A DNA stretch of 64,000 nt from Nereocystis luetkeana (GCA_031213475.1 JARUPZ010000014.1:5425775-5489774); one strand, 5' to 3'. Counted from the first letter of the stretch, positions 11,444 to 22,325 are shown. Made by a program: numbers and translations. Notes: generated by a model from the letters alone, not told the origin.

Positions 11444-14400
11444 ATTTTAGGGGGCAGTCAGGCGTTGCGTTGTCAGCTTCGAAGGTGATGCCTATGGTTG
11501 CTAGCTTTCAGTCGTCGTCACGTCCATGGGAGGCATGTGTGAGGGAGAAGGGGGGGGGGGGGGAGGGGTTAGATTCCTACTCTGTGTTCACCTGTGACTG
11601 GAAGAGCGTGGTGCAAGCAGCAACAAGTAAGTATCATGATGCTGCCTGTGCGCACCAGTGTGACATTGCCCAGCGATTTCAAGCATACACCGTGCTGTGC
11701 TGCCTACTAGCACGATTCGTGGTAGTATCAAGCGACGACTATTACGGGGGACCATAGTAAATTGGACCAAATATTGTTATTACGGGGGGCCATAGTTAAC
11801 AGAACCAAATATTGTCAGTAAAAATGGTTAAATATATAGGTTTTTATGTATACCATAGGTCCTGTTAACTAGGGTCCCCCGAAATAGTAAAAATAGCGAA
11901 ATATATATATATATATATACAAGTATATATACAAGTTTTCCCTTCGGAGTGGCATGAGCGTAGCGTGTAAGAAAACTCTTGCCCAAATACCTATTTGGTG
12001 GGTTCGTTTGAACTATTCCACCAATTGCAGTTGCATGTGCTGCAGTTGGGGCAATAGCTCAAATGTACCTGTTAACAACCAAATATGTATTAGTAAAAGG
12101 AAAATAGTAGTGGTACATGCAGATGAGGGTGACGCAAGAGAGCAGTTCTAATGACCGAAAAAGCAGGTAGTAATTATGTATTACTGCTGTTATGATATAT
12201 GAAGGCGACACGAGCGTGCTATGCAACTTCGACAGTAAGCACTTGCTCGACGAATCGCAGCGCCAGTAGACACATGTCCTGCGACACCTAACGATTCGAC
12301 AACGAACGAAACCTTTGGCGGACGCCCGAACTAACTACGACAGAAATTCCTCGAGAAAAATGTCTTCAACGAAGCGTAGCAGAGGGCACGGGGCCGGCGT
12401 GAAACGCAAAGAAGTCGAAGCGACGGGAGTAAGTAGTAGCAAAAATTCCCTCGCAAACGCGAATGTCGCTAATATCAACGGAATCAGCACCCTGGCAAAC
12501 ACCCAAGGTAGATTGAAAAAACAGGATCTTTCGTTGTCCACAGCACCCAAAGAGGATGCAAAAAAGCCAGTTAGACCTTGGCACTCGCCAAGGCACTAGC
12601 GTGATGGAGGCGATGCAAAACCTGACACTCTTCTTAGGTGAAGAAACCCCCACCAAAAAAATATATATATATATATGTACCGTATGACCTATTTTATACG
12701 GTCCCCCGTACCGTAGGTCCTATTTTACACGGTCCCCCGTAATAGCGTAATCATAACCATGCTGCGTGCAATATTTTATCAAGCGGCTACAAAGAGTGTG
12801 GCGCTGCAAAAAGTACAGGAATCGCGATTCTGCCTGCCCGCGTGTGGTGCGTCTCGGTACGTTGTAGGTCTGGGTGGAGGGTCGAATAACCAACCTCTGC
12901 TGCCCGATGAGCCCTCGTACTATCTTACCCCTTTTAGGACCGCAGCCCCGTTTTGGGGACAAACCACTCTACTTTTTCAACTATTACGGGGGGCCATAGT
13001 TCATAGGACCAAATATTGTCAGTAGACATGGTTAAATATATAGGTTTTTATGTATACCACAGGTCCTGTTAACTATAGTCCCCCGTGATAGTCTGTCCCC
13101 AAAACGGGACTGCAGCCCTCAAAGGGTGGAATACTCTTTTTGGTGATACTCAAGCGGTGTGGTTTGGTGCGAATTTTCTTATTCAGAATGGTGCGGTGCG
13201 GTGTGCGGTGAGGTACGACGCGGTGCTGATTTTCTTGTTTCGATAGTCCTAGGGTGCGATGCGGTTCTGTTGAAAAAAATGGCAGAATCGTATCATACGG
13301 TGCGGTACGGTGTGGTAAAAACCGCAACGAAAAAAAGACCGCACCGCACCCTCCGAAAAAAAACGCTCCGTGAAAATCCATGCTAGAAAAAATTTACGCA
13401 ACTCTACTCCGTGAAAACCAAGTATGTTTATCCCCACATTGTACGATCGTACGTGGGGGTAAGTGTTCGTGTACATACATACACACATACCTGGTTTAGA
13501 TCAAAGCTTCCTCCCCACAACCATTATTGGCACTTTTAGTGGTAAAAAGCCTAAAAGTTACAGCTCCATTTTATTTTCGCACAAACTAACCTTCTGTTAT
13601 ATATTTTTTCTTGTTGTTTTATGGTGGCTGTGACGGGTTTTGCGTCCCCGCAGCCCCTGACGGAGGCGTCGGCAGCATCTTCCGAAAACGGCGGAGAACG
13701 CGAGGGCAAGGGTGGAAAACCCGCGGAGGCGGCAGGAGTGAAGGCGGGGCCGGGGGCGGAGGGGGGCAGACGGGAGCTGGAGGAGGAGGAGAAGGAGATG
13801 CGCACGATTTTTGTGGGCAACCTTCCCACCAACTTCAACCCAAAGAAAGTAAAAAGTCGGTTCAAAGAGTATGGAGCCATCGAGTCGGTCCGACTGCGGT
13901 CGGTTGCGGTTGAGGGGATGGCGGTGGACAAGGCCGGGGATCAGGTGAGTCTGTCCCCTGTCTCCCCCTTTACCTCCCGCCTTCGAAGGTAGTCATTTTT
14001 TTTTTTTTTCGTTTTTTCTTTTCGGAACAAAACGTTTTTTTGCGGCCGAATCGGACGAGGCCGGGAATCAGGTGAGTCTGTATTCCCTTGTCCCTCCCCC
14101 GGGGATCAGGTGAGTCTTCCCCCTGTCTCCCTCTTTACCTCCCGCCTTCGAAGGTAGTAAAAAAAAAAAGTCGTTTTCTCTTTTCGGAACAAACGTTTTT
14201 TTGCGGCCGAATCGGACGAGGCCGGGAATCAGGTGAGTCTGTACTCCCTTGTCCCTCCCCGCCTCCGACGGTGTTTTTTCCCCACTTAACAAAAAAAACG
14301 TACAATACACGTACGTAGTGCTGTTTTGGTTTGACCAGTTTTTGTGGTGTTCATATTTTGTTTCGTCAAAGATGTTACGTTTTGTTTCTGTATTGTGTTG

Positions 14401-17400
14401 TTCCGCATTCCCTTTTACCGATAGCAAAAAGTTTTTGTCTATGTTCGATTCGTTTCTTTAGTTTATCATGCCGCAAGCCCAATTTAGGCGTAAGATATCA
14501 TCCCAACCACACAAAAAATGCTGAAATATTAAATGCTCATGTTTTCTCATGCACCGCTGGGTTGTTTAGTGTCTCTTGTATTCCTTGTCGTTTGTTTACC
14601 TTATTGTTTTGGTTCCAACAACTCGGCGACAAACGGTTGGTTGGTCTCCTTATCTCGTGTCGTGTTTTTTTTCTGGTGTAATAATGTTAGCGTTTGTTTC
14701 TTTTTCCTTGTGTTTTGTTATTGTCGCTCTTGCTGTTCCAGCAATTGGTGAGGAAGGTGTGCGTGAACCGAGGCATGGTGGACAAAGAGGTGAAGAGCAG
14801 CGTTAACGCCTACGTGGTGTACAAGGAGCTGACCAGCGTCGACAAGGTGAGCGATTGGCCTTGATCGGCCCAAGTATTCAGCAGTCAGTCGGTTCAGTAA
14901 GAAAAAGAATGAAAGGAAGAAAAAAACTACTTAAGAGGAGTTTGATAAAAGGCCAAGTTACTGGTAGTCAGCAGTCATTTCAGTGAGAAAAAATGAAAAA
15001 TAAAATGACCCTCTTAAGACTTCGGAGGGAGAAAGTTGACCGTAAAAAGGGACGCATTTTGAGCACCGGCCATTGGACGATCAGGGGGGATGATGATACA
15101 AAATTTGGTGTCCGCGCTACAACGCAAGGAACTCGTACGGCACAGGCGTGGCTCGATCGTACCCGTACCGCTCGGCGCTCGTACTCCGCTCGTATCGTAG
15201 ATGATGGACAACACCAAACTTTACCAACCATTGTTTTTTGTTACTATCTCGGCAGTCCCACCGGATTTTTTATTAGGGAGCAATGCTGAAGTACGTGCTG
15301 TATGTGGTCAGCAGTATGTTGAGTGAGAAAAAAAATGAAAAACACATACATATCGGTATATATGTATGTGAGCTATTACGGGGGACCATAGTTAATAGGA
15401 CCAAAGGTACACATAAAACCCTATATATTTAACCATTTTTACTAACAATATTTGGTCCTGTTAACTATGGCCCCCCGTAATAGTTGGTTGCCCGAAGTTA
15501 AGTCAGCAGTCAGTGCAGCACCTCGTTCTTGAAAGGGTGGCTGGATCACCGAATGATGATGGAGTGCAGCACTTTGCGAACCGAAACGAAAGCGATGGTG
15601 TGCTGGTGTACGGACCGAATGGGGACCGGTTACGAGCGCTTCCGACGAAAAAGAAACCGGCTTCGTACAAAAAATACGGAATCTGTTAAAACCAGTATCG
15701 TAAATGGTCGGAACTCAAGGCGCTGTCGGCGAATTGCCTGGACGTGAAACGGCAAAAGGCGTCCGAGCCAACGATAATGCGTTGCTGGGCGAATAATAGA
15801 GGTATAAACCGACCAGCCATACGTAACTGACCGAATAGAAACCGAATAGGCTACGTACGTACTTATGATACCTGCCTAACGGAACACTACATTGTACGGT
15901 AACCGTCGGAACGCAGAGCGCTGTCGGCGAACGGCGCGGACGTGGACGGCAAGTGCACCAGAGTGACAATCATGTGTCACTGCCGTGATATAGAACCACT
16001 TTAACCGACCAGGCATGCGTATTTGACCGAATAGAAACCGAATAGAAACCGATCCCGATCGCAACTGACGGAAGACAACCCTGTACATGTATCTTCACGG
16101 TCAGCACGCAGGGCGCTGTGGGCGAACACCGCGGACGATGGACGGCATAGGGCGTCCGAGTGGCTATGCCTGGAAAGAAGCAACAAGTTGCTGACCGCGA
16201 AGTACACCGAATAGGCTATAGCTACGCCCCGAATAAAACGAGTAGGCTACTTACACACCGAAAAAAAAACGAACTGGCTACGTACACAAGATGCCTCCTG
16301 ACTGACGCTAAACAAAGTATTTTGTGGTTTGTGCTTAAATGTCTACACCGGTCGGGATGCAAAGGCGCTGTCGGCGAACGGCGCGGACGTAGACGGCAAG
16401 CGGATCCGCGTGGACAGGGCCAAGAGCGGAGAGTATGACCACACGAGATCCGTCTTTCTCGGGAACTTGCCCATGGACGCGGGAGAAGACGAGGCGAGTG
16501 GTGAAAGAAGGGGGGGGGGGGGTGTAGTCATTATCATGCGTGGCCGTAGTCGTATCGCCATAGACCCTGGCATCCCTACGATGCCGGGACGGAGCACGTC
16601 GGGTTTTCACCGACCAGGCAGGCATTGCTTGCACCAAGCGCCAAGAAGGGGGAGGGGGGGGTACTCGATAAGAGATACGTACTCGATCTCATGCATGGCC
16701 GTAGTCGTATGACCATAGACCCTCTCATCCCTACAATGCCGGGACGGAGCACGTCGGGTTTTCACCGACCAGGCAGACATTGCTCGCACCAAGCGCGGAG
16801 CGCGGTGAGGTGTCTGGCGAGTCGCATATAGGGTGAGCTGCATCCTACTAAGAACCGCTTGTGAGGCGGACTTGCATATGGACGACAGCTTCAATGTGTT
16901 GATTTCATTTCCGGTGTAGGCACTTCCAGAGACAGCAATGGGAGTACTATGTAACTGCCTCTTGGGTACCTCACCATAAACACTACGTAATACGATCATT
17001 CCCACTTGTGCGGAATAAAGGTTGTTCACCTCGCACAAACGATCTAACCCGACAACCAGCTGTGACCGACCGCCAGAAGAAAAAGCGGTACCCTGGTTGT
17101 CTAGCTCACGTAGTGAGCGGCATGTTTTGCAGTGTCGTTGCCAACCGACGCCAACCCAACCTATATATAATAGGGGGGGGGGGGGGGGGGAGGCATTTTT
17201 CCAGGGGGGTCGCGATCCGATAGGATACAGGCATGTGTGGTATTAGTAGCACATATTCATGTACTGTAGTGGTGGTTTTTTGGTAACGGGGAAAAAAAAA
17301 AATGGTGAAAACTGTTTCGATCGTCGATATACTGCTTTGCTGTACCAGGTACACGCCAAGCCTTTTTTGTTTTTGTTCAGCGTCAGCATAATAAACTCGC

Positions 17401-20400
17401 GCATGCCTGCGGATGAAAGCCCAAGGGGGGGGGGGGGGGTCAAAACGCGTTCGATATGATATATTTAGGGGGAGGAAACGATAAAGCGAAACCTCTGTGT
17501 CAATACGATAGTCACCATATCAGCATTTTACCATTTAGGTGGTAGTGAACACGCATAATAATATTACGGGGGGCCATAGTTAACAGGACCAAATATTGTT
17601 AGTAAAAATGGTTCAACATATAGGTTTTTATGTGTACCATAGGTCCTGTTAACTATGGTCCCCCGTAGTAGTATCATTGCACTATGTAACAGCCCAAATG
17701 CCACAACCGCTGCAATCACCCCTCTCTCCCCTCCCCCCCCCCCCGCAGGTACGAAAGCTGTTTTGCTCTAAGCTGGAAGGCGGTAGCGAGGCGGTGGAGG
17801 GGGTCCGCCTGGTTCGGGACAAGGTCACCCTCATTGGCAAGGGCTTCGGCTATGTTCTTCTCGCAGACAGGGCATTGGCCGCTGCGGTGGGTGATGGATT
17901 GAATTTGGTTGGTTGATGCGTTTTAGTTGGTTGTGATTGGTTGATCAGTTGGTTGGTTTGTCTGGTTGATTGGTGGATTAGTTGGTTGATTGGCCCGTGT
18001 CGACGTTTTTTATGTCTTGTGTCGTTGGTGCGTTGGTTCATTGATTTATTGGTTCATCGCTCCATTTGGTTCATCGAACGATTGCTTCATTGCTTGCCTG
18101 ACCTTGTCTTGCCGAACCTTTCAGCTAATGCGGTCATTCCAGCGTGAAATGCGTCTAAATCTGACTCCTGACTCCAAGCGATTTGTAATATTTTCCCTAG
18201 ACAAGGGAGGTGCAGTTATAACCAAATCGCTCACTTGGTACTAACTAGCGGTCACTACCAAGTAAAGGACCGTTTTGATATTAATATTTAACTATAGCGC
18301 TCGATATATTCGAGGACAGTGGCATATTTTGAGGATGTGTTTTGTAGAGTACAGGCATGTACTCTGGGGTATCAGTGGACCAAACCTGGTGTTTCGATCA
18401 TACCCGGGTAAATACCCAGGTACCCGCAGAGTAGATACCCGGGTACCCTCAGAATATATATATATACCCGGGTACCCTCAGAGTATATATACCTGGGTAC
18501 CCTCAGAGTATACATATACCCGGGTACCCTCAAGAGTATATATATACCCGGAGACCCTCAGAGTATATATATATACGCGCGTACCCTCGGAGTATATATA
18601 TACCCGGGTACCCTCAGAGTAAATATATACTCGGTTACCCTCAGAGTATATATATATAACTGGGTACCCTCAGAGTATATATACACGGGTACCCTCAGAG
18701 TATGTATATATACCCGGGTACCCTCAGAGTATATATATATATACCCGGGTACCCTCAGCGTATATATATCACGGGTACCCCCAGAGTGTATATGTACCCG
18801 GGTACGCTCAGAGTATATATATATACCCGGGTGCTCTCAGAGTATACACACCCGGGAGTGAAGATATATTCCTAAACCCACCGTTGCTCTTTGCCTTGCC
18901 AGCTGCGATTCATGATAGTTTGCTAGGTATGATGGCTTGCCCCTAAAATTGGCGCCTCGCCCCCTTTGGGCAAAAAGGTAAGGTAGAGTTGCACCAACTC
19001 TTTTCTGAGGTTCCTCGCTTGATCTTGAGGAGCTCCACGCCTTACCCCCCAAAAAGGGCAATGGTTGATAAAATATTAGAAAGTGCAGCGGTTGTTGAAC
19101 GATCAGTCCCATGGCCTAGGTTGTACCAAATACTGCTATCGCAAAAGAAAAAGAAGAGCGTTCCGACGATTTTGGGTTGTTGATGATGATGATGATGAGC
19201 TCCGTCATTCACATTAAAAAAAAGAGTCTTGGCCAAAAAGTGATAACCCTATGTATGGTCGCACGCGTCTTCACACCCACCAGTCAAGCCAAGCTTTGGG
19301 GCGGAAAACTACAGTATTGGATAAGGAGTTGAGTCGCCGAAGTATACTACTGTGCGTAGATAGCCCAGATCCCTTATTTTAATGTTTGCCGTCACGAAAA
19401 GGGTCGCGCCGCATCTGTTTGGTACACAGATCCAGCCCAGGAGGGAAGAGATGGCGCTGGATCATTCAGATCGCGCAGGTCCCAATAGATAACGCGAGTA
19501 TATACTGGTATGTACCACTGTGTGCCGAAATTTAAGCAACGTTTGGTTTGACGATTAGAGTAAAACCGGTTTTTATATTGTGGGACATAGTGGTATTTTG
19601 GATTCTGCAGATTGAGAGTGTGTCTACCCTGAATGAGCTAGATCGTGAAGTGGGAAATCGGGGCGATCTGATCGATGATCTGTCTGACGTGTGTGGGGGT
19701 GTAAATATATTGACCTCTCTTGGTCTTCACATTATTTTCCATGAACGTTCTTTACATTTTCGCCCAGAGTTGTGTGTCTGACTGAACGCGTATCATACGT
19801 ACATACCGAAAAATTTCGAACCGCGCGCGATGTCAGGCATTTGATGAGTTGAGTGGTTGGTTGGTTGATTGTGATTGGTTGATGAATTGATTGATAGTGA
19901 TGGGTTGTTTCGGCATAGTGGTTAATCTGGTTGGTTGGTTGATTCATTTCGATTCGATTGGTTGATCGATTCGATTCGATTGGTTGATTGATTGATCAGT
20001 TTCTTGGTTGGTGCGTTTCAAACAATGGGAGCCGAATCACCGTTTATTTGTTTTCCTGACTGAACGCGTTGTTGTACATTTCGGAACCTTCGAACCGCGC
20101 GACGTCAGGCGCTGGCCGTTCAGGGCGTCAAACTGAGAGGGCGAGAGCTCCGCGTCATGCCGTGCGGCAAGCGGACAAAGGGGAGGGGGGGCAAGGCTAA
20201 GCCGGGGCTGGAGGTAAGCATTTTTTTAATGTTTGGTGGTTGTGCTAGGGGTGTCGTTGGCGGTGGTGGTGGTGGTGTTGTAGTTGTTGTTATATCGGGG
20301 GTTGTTGTTGTGGTGGTGGTGGTGGCGGTGGTGGTGGCGGTTGTAGTGTTGGTGGTGGTGCTTGGGTTGGTGGTGGTGCTTGGGTTGGTGGTGGCTATGT

Positions 20401-21123
20401 TGGTGCTGGTGTTTGCTGGTTGTTGTTGTGGTGGTGAGAGTGTTGGAGGCGGTGGTTGTGTGGTTGTGTCGGTGCCGGTGGTGTCGGTGTTGTTGCGGTC
20501 GTGGTGTTGTTGGTGGTGATGCTGTTGCCGTTGGCTGCGTATCGTTATTTTTATTGTTCCACCTGTCGTTCGTCGCCCCTGACCTTAACCCCAGCCTCAT
20601 CCTCCCGCATGCGTTGGTGCAGGACCACAAATTCGCAAGTTTCGAGGGGAGGCGGATGGCCGTTCCCGCCGGCGTGCTCCGGCGCCTCAAGCGAAAGCAA
20701 GACGGGGAGGATAACGCCCCCACCCCCGGAGGAACTCCGTCAAAATCCGGCGCAGGGGGTGGCGGTAGCGCGTTTAAGAAACCCCGTTGGACTACCGAAG
20801 ACGGTGTTCGCGCGGGAAAGATGGCGGGCGGTCGCAGCCCCGGGAGGGGATCGGGAGAGCGCAGCCCCGGGAGGGGATCGGGAGGAAGGAGCCCCGGGGG
20901 GCGCGGCAGGAGCGCTTCGCGCGGAAGAGGGAGTGCGCGGGGAGGGAGGGGGGAAGGAGGGCGAGGAGGAGGAAGGGGGGGGGGGAGGGGAGGAGGGAGG
21001 GGACGCAGCGAGAGTAGCAGCGGACGAGGAAGGGGAGGGCGGGGCGGGAGGGGAGGAGGAAGAAGTGGGGGGAGGGGAGGAGGGAGGGGGAGAGGGAGGG
21101 GAAGGGGCGGCGGGAGGGATTGA
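4001..21123 (+). CDS. RBM34/Nop12-type nucleolar RNA-binding protein, 9 exons, about 744 aa
   Basis: Exons: 4001-4507, 6081-6202, 8894-9230, 13654-13944, 14742-14846, 16365-16493, 17749-17886, 20109-20213, 20623-21123; codon phase is kept at every join. ATG 4001 is the first ATG in its frame. Residues 1-322 are Lys/Glu/Ala-rich with LASLFSTSNLKKFKRR near 150 and a long acidic run. RRM1 (about 372-475) has RNP2-like TIFVGNL and RNP1-like NAYVVYK, split by the insertion typical of RBM34. RRM2 (about 482-565) has SVFLGNL and GKGFGYVLL. The tail (from about 640) is RS/RGG-rich. The family (RBM34 in animals, Nop12 in fungi) is nucleolar and linked to large-subunit rRNA processing; that role here is inferred. 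Intron 6 begins GC, not GT. An in-frame 60-base segment at 9413-9472 (phase 0, good polypyrimidine tract) may be an extra or optional exon. Exon limits are by eye. Confidence 0.85.
4841..4949 (+). mobile_element. MITE A copy
   Basis: TATTACGGGG to CCCCGTAATA palindromic ends inside intron 1 of the RBM34-like gene. The left repeat carries one substitution (GGGGAACC). Confidence 0.85.
5554..5663 (-). mobile_element. MITE A copy, inverted relative to 4841
   Basis: Same ends as the 4841 copy but with the core reversed. The two copies sit about 600 bp apart in one intron as an inverted pair. Confidence 0.85.
6271..6870 (-). repeat. Cluster of short family P fragments
   Basis: At least six successive fragments, each beginning with a G-run and the TACTCG head and each stopping at a different point (near 6313, 6430, 6490, 6560, 6677 and 6870). 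Every fragment keeps the head and loses the other end. Confidence 0.8.
6872..7415 (-). repeat. Family P, near full-length copy
   Basis: Runs from a G-run and GTGTACTCGATAGG through CCGGGACGGAGCATGTCGGG, GAACCGCTTGT, GCATATGGATGACAGC and GGAGTACTATGTAACTGC to CCAACCCAACCTATATAT. It gives the reference order for this family. No ORF in it resembles a protein. Confidence 0.85.
7416..7660. repeat. GGTGTTGGTGGTG-rich simple sequence
   Basis: G/T-rich degenerate trinucleotide stretch in intron 2 of the RBM34-like gene. The His/Thr-rich reading on the other strand is a by-product. Confidence 0.6.
8126..8350 (+). repeat. Family P, truncated copy, opposite orientation
   Basis: Reads CTGTCATCCATATGCA...CGGCCATGCATGGTATCGAGTACACCCC, the reverse of the other copies, and runs into a C-rich tail. 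It lies about 540 bases upstream of exon 3 of the RBM34-like gene. Confidence 0.8.
8640..8820. repeat. C-rich degenerate ACCCC/CACCC tract
   Basis: About 180 bases of CCCCACCCTAACCC-like sequence just before exon 3 (8894). It may act as an extended pyrimidine tract. Confidence 0.6.
10265..10339 (-). repeat. Family P, very short copy
   Basis: A G-run plus only about 60 bases of head (to GTATGACCATAGAG), the shortest clear truncation. Confidence 0.75.
10467..10570 (-). mobile_element. MITE A copy, one end decayed
   Basis: The left end TATGACGGGGGGCC and the core are recognisable; the right end reads TGGCCTGCAG instead of the usual CCCCGTAATA. Confidence 0.7.
10665..10985 (+). repeat. Family G (GATCTGTAGAT) copy
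   Basis: Has CACCTGCCGCTGTGAGAGG, a GATCATGAAGTGGGAATGG segment, and five or more tandem GA(C/T)CTGTAGATGA units at about 10888-10970. Similar order at 28730-29045. Confidence 0.7.
11411..11443. repeat. Long C-run
   Basis: An uninterrupted cytosine run of about 32 bases in intron 3 of the RBM34-like gene. Confidence 0.8.
11740..11940 (+). mobile_element. MITE A (outer) interrupted by another MITE A; right end lost
   Basis: The left half (11740-11779) ends at ATTGTTA, and its continuation GTAAAAATAGCGAAATATATA resumes at 11887. The right end was replaced or eroded by a TA microsatellite. Confidence 0.8.
11780..11884 (+). mobile_element. MITE A (inner), nested insertion
   Basis: 105 bp from TTACGGGG to CCCCGAAA, flanked by TA on each side, exactly between the two halves of the outer copy. 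This fixes the element ends and shows a TA target-site duplication, as for Tc1/mariner-type (Stowaway-like) elements. Confidence 0.88.
12675..12745 (+). mobile_element. Two tandem right ends of MITE A
   Basis: Two back-to-back copies of only the right end, GTACCGTATGACC...GGTCCCCCGTA and GTACCGTAGGTCC...CCCCCGTAATA, after an AT microsatellite. Confidence 0.65.
12928..13127. mobile_element. Foldback B element with MITE A in its loop
   Basis: Outer arms are CCCCTTTTAGGACCGCAGC...GTTTTGGGGACA and its inverse GTCCCCAAAACGGGACTGCA...CAAAGGG. Without the inserted MITE it would be about 91 bp, close to the empty copy at 41275-41371. Confidence 0.75.
12982..13090 (+). mobile_element. MITE A copy in the foldback B loop
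   Basis: Complete palindromic ends (TATTACGGGG and CCCGTGATA) with a standard core. Confidence 0.85.
13150..13350. repeat. Degenerate GGTGCGGT array with inverse complement
   Basis: Repeated GGTGCGGTG-like motifs at 13187-13310, then the complementary CCGCACCGCACC at about 13338-13350, so the stretch can fold on itself. No coding sense. Confidence 0.55.
13931..14290 (+). repeat. Tandem duplication of the exon 4 donor region
   Basis: The exon 4 donor ...GGCCGGGGATCAG|GTGAGTCTG (cut after 13944) recurs with donors at 14072, 14110 and 14233. Intron sequence such as CCTCCCGCCTTCGAAGGTAGT and TTTTTTGCGGCCGAATCGG is included in the duplicated block (period about 163 bp). Extending the exon past the first donor meets a stop (AAGGTAG), so only the first fits the protein. 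Confidence 0.8.
15374..15482 (-). mobile_element. MITE A copy
   Basis: Complete and nearly perfect at both ends, in intron 5 of the RBM34-like gene. Confidence 0.88.
15719..16160 (+). pseudogene. Three decayed copies of RBM34-like exon 6
   Basis: The start of exon 6 (GCGCTGTCGGCGAACGGC at 16365) recurs at about 15719, 15915 and 16112. Spacing is about 196 bp between copies and 253 bp to the real exon. Copies 1 and 3 carry substitutions or indels that break the RRM reading; copy 2 keeps ALSANGADVDGK and then diverges before the second RRM begins. The intervening sequence (ACCGAATAGGCTACGTAC) is repeated as well. Only the 16365 copy runs on into SVFLGNLP. Confidence 0.8.
16509..16647 (-). repeat. 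Family P, truncated copy
   Basis: G-run head at 16509, 16 bases after the exon 6 donor. It ends near CACCAAGCGCCAAG and is followed at once by a second, longer copy. Confidence 0.8.
16648..17173 (-). repeat. Family P, near full-length copy
   Basis: Same order as 6872-7415, ending CCAACCCAACCTATATATAATA and then another G-run. Confidence 0.85.
17562..17670 (+). mobile_element. MITE A copy
   Basis: Complete copy in intron 6, ending about 80 bases before the exon 7 acceptor. Confidence 0.87.
18405..18850 (+). repeat. Minisatellite of ATATATACCCGGGTACCCTC units
   Basis: About 16 units of 24-30 bp, each a TATATA stretch, the palindrome-like ACCCGGGTACCC and TCAGAGT. The TA stretch varies in length. 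Its TRVPSEYIY reading is repeat-derived. Confidence 0.88.
19420..19720 (+). repeat. Family G, partial copy
   Basis: Shares ACACAGATCCAGCCCAGGA, GAGCTAGATCGTGAAGTGGG and GATGATCTGTCTGACGTGTG with the other family G copies; the tandem units are few. Confidence 0.5.
19784..20108 (+). repeat. Duplicated acceptor region before exon 8
   Basis: CTGACTGAACGCGT...TTCGAACCGCGCG...GTCAGGC occurs at about 19781-19836 and again at about 20055-20109, where it forms the working acceptor. Between them lies a GATTGGTTGATTGATT-type repeat also seen at 17910-18090. Confidence 0.65.
20230..20520. repeat. GGTGGTTGT-rich simple sequence
   Basis: Degenerate GGT/TGT trinucleotides filling most of intron 8 of the RBM34-like gene. 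Long frames on both strands follow from it. Confidence 0.7.
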
Positions 21124-21593
21124 CCTGTTTCAGGGGCTGACGTTGGTGGGTGGGAGAAATGGCGGCGGAGAGGGGGGGGTAAGCTGATTGTTGAACCATG
21201 AGAGAAAGAGGGAGTCTTTTGTTATGGAGGGGAGCGGCAGGGGGAAGGGGGGCGAAGCCGCGGGGGTAGCAGCGACGAATTGAGGGCTTTCTACGCTCCT
21301 CCTTTTGGCGTCCAGCTTCAATCGGAAGGTCTCGGAGTTAGGTTCCACTGGGCGTAGCGAACGGTTTTGTGGCGTGACAACCGGCGCATCGCTCTCGGCT
21401 GTTTTTCCGACCCCGCAGGGGAAGCAAGGAGATCGACAAAAAAAAATGAGGAATTTATCGTCAAGTGTTATTTTCATTTTTTGTTTGTTTGTTCAGCAGG
21501 ATGGTAGTGTCTCCTTTCATCCCCAGCCCCCTCCCCCCTCCCAACCCGGTGGGAAGGGTACAACATGACCGAAAAGGCGACAGAGCGCGGACG

Positions 21594-21755
21594 AGGGGGG
21601 GGGGGGGTGTACTCGGTAGGAGAGATGCACTTGATTTCATGCATGGCCGTGGTCGTCTGACCATAGACCCTCGCATCCCTACAATGCCGGGACGGAGCAT
21701 GTCGGGTTTTCACCGACCAGGCAGGCATTGCTTGCACCAAGCACGAAGCGCCGTC
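21594..21755 (-). repeat. Family P, truncated copy
   Basis: G-run head at about 21595, ending at GAAGCGCCGT. Confidence 0.8.
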
Positions 21756-22117
21756 TGGGGGGGGGAGGGGGGTAAAGAAGGCTCGATTAATGCGCGGTAT
21801 TGATTGCCGAGGCCGACCGTCGAGATTCGATGGAGGTTGTTCTTGGTCAACGCCCGAAGATCTGCGAATGGTGCTCGCCCACGAAGGTGGCTCTTTCTTC
21901 CTTGTTTTTTTAAAACCATATACACCCGAACAATTTGTCGGCTGTGTGTTTCGATCGATTGAATAGCGGACAGCGCGGGCTGATTGTGGATGTTTTTTGT
22001 TTCCTGAGGACAGCCCCTTTTAGACGGTGCCTGGGGTTTCTATTATCTTGTTGGAGTTACGACCTTCCGCGTTTTAGTCGCGCTGGCACGCTGGATCTTT
22101 TACACTTTCTTGTGTCG

Positions 22118-22325
22118 GGGGGGGGGGGGGGGGGGGGTACTCGTGTCATGCATGACCGTATAATCGTACGACCATCGACCCTCGCATTCCCTCGAGGCCG
22201 GGACGGAGCACGTCGGTTTTTCATCGACCAGGCGGGCGGGCGTTGCTGGCACCAAGCGTGAAGCGCTGTGAGGTGTTGGGGCGAGCTGCATCCTGGTGCT
22301 AAGAACCGCTTGTGAGGCGGACTTC
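22118..22325 (-). repeat. Family P, diverged truncated copy
   Basis: A very long G-run, then GTACTCGTGTCATGCATGACC. It has small insertions (GGCGGGCGGGCG) and loses part of the middle. Confidence 0.75.

Noticed and set aside
12315..12599. 94-residue Lys/Ser-rich ORF in intron 3 of the RBM34-like gene
   Set aside because: No acceptor/donor pair keeps the gene in frame and no family is recognised; could be a transposon relic.
20226..20723. Long His/Thr and Val/Gly ORFs
   Set aside because: Readings of GGT/TGT simple sequence in an intron; the real coding frame restarts at 20623.
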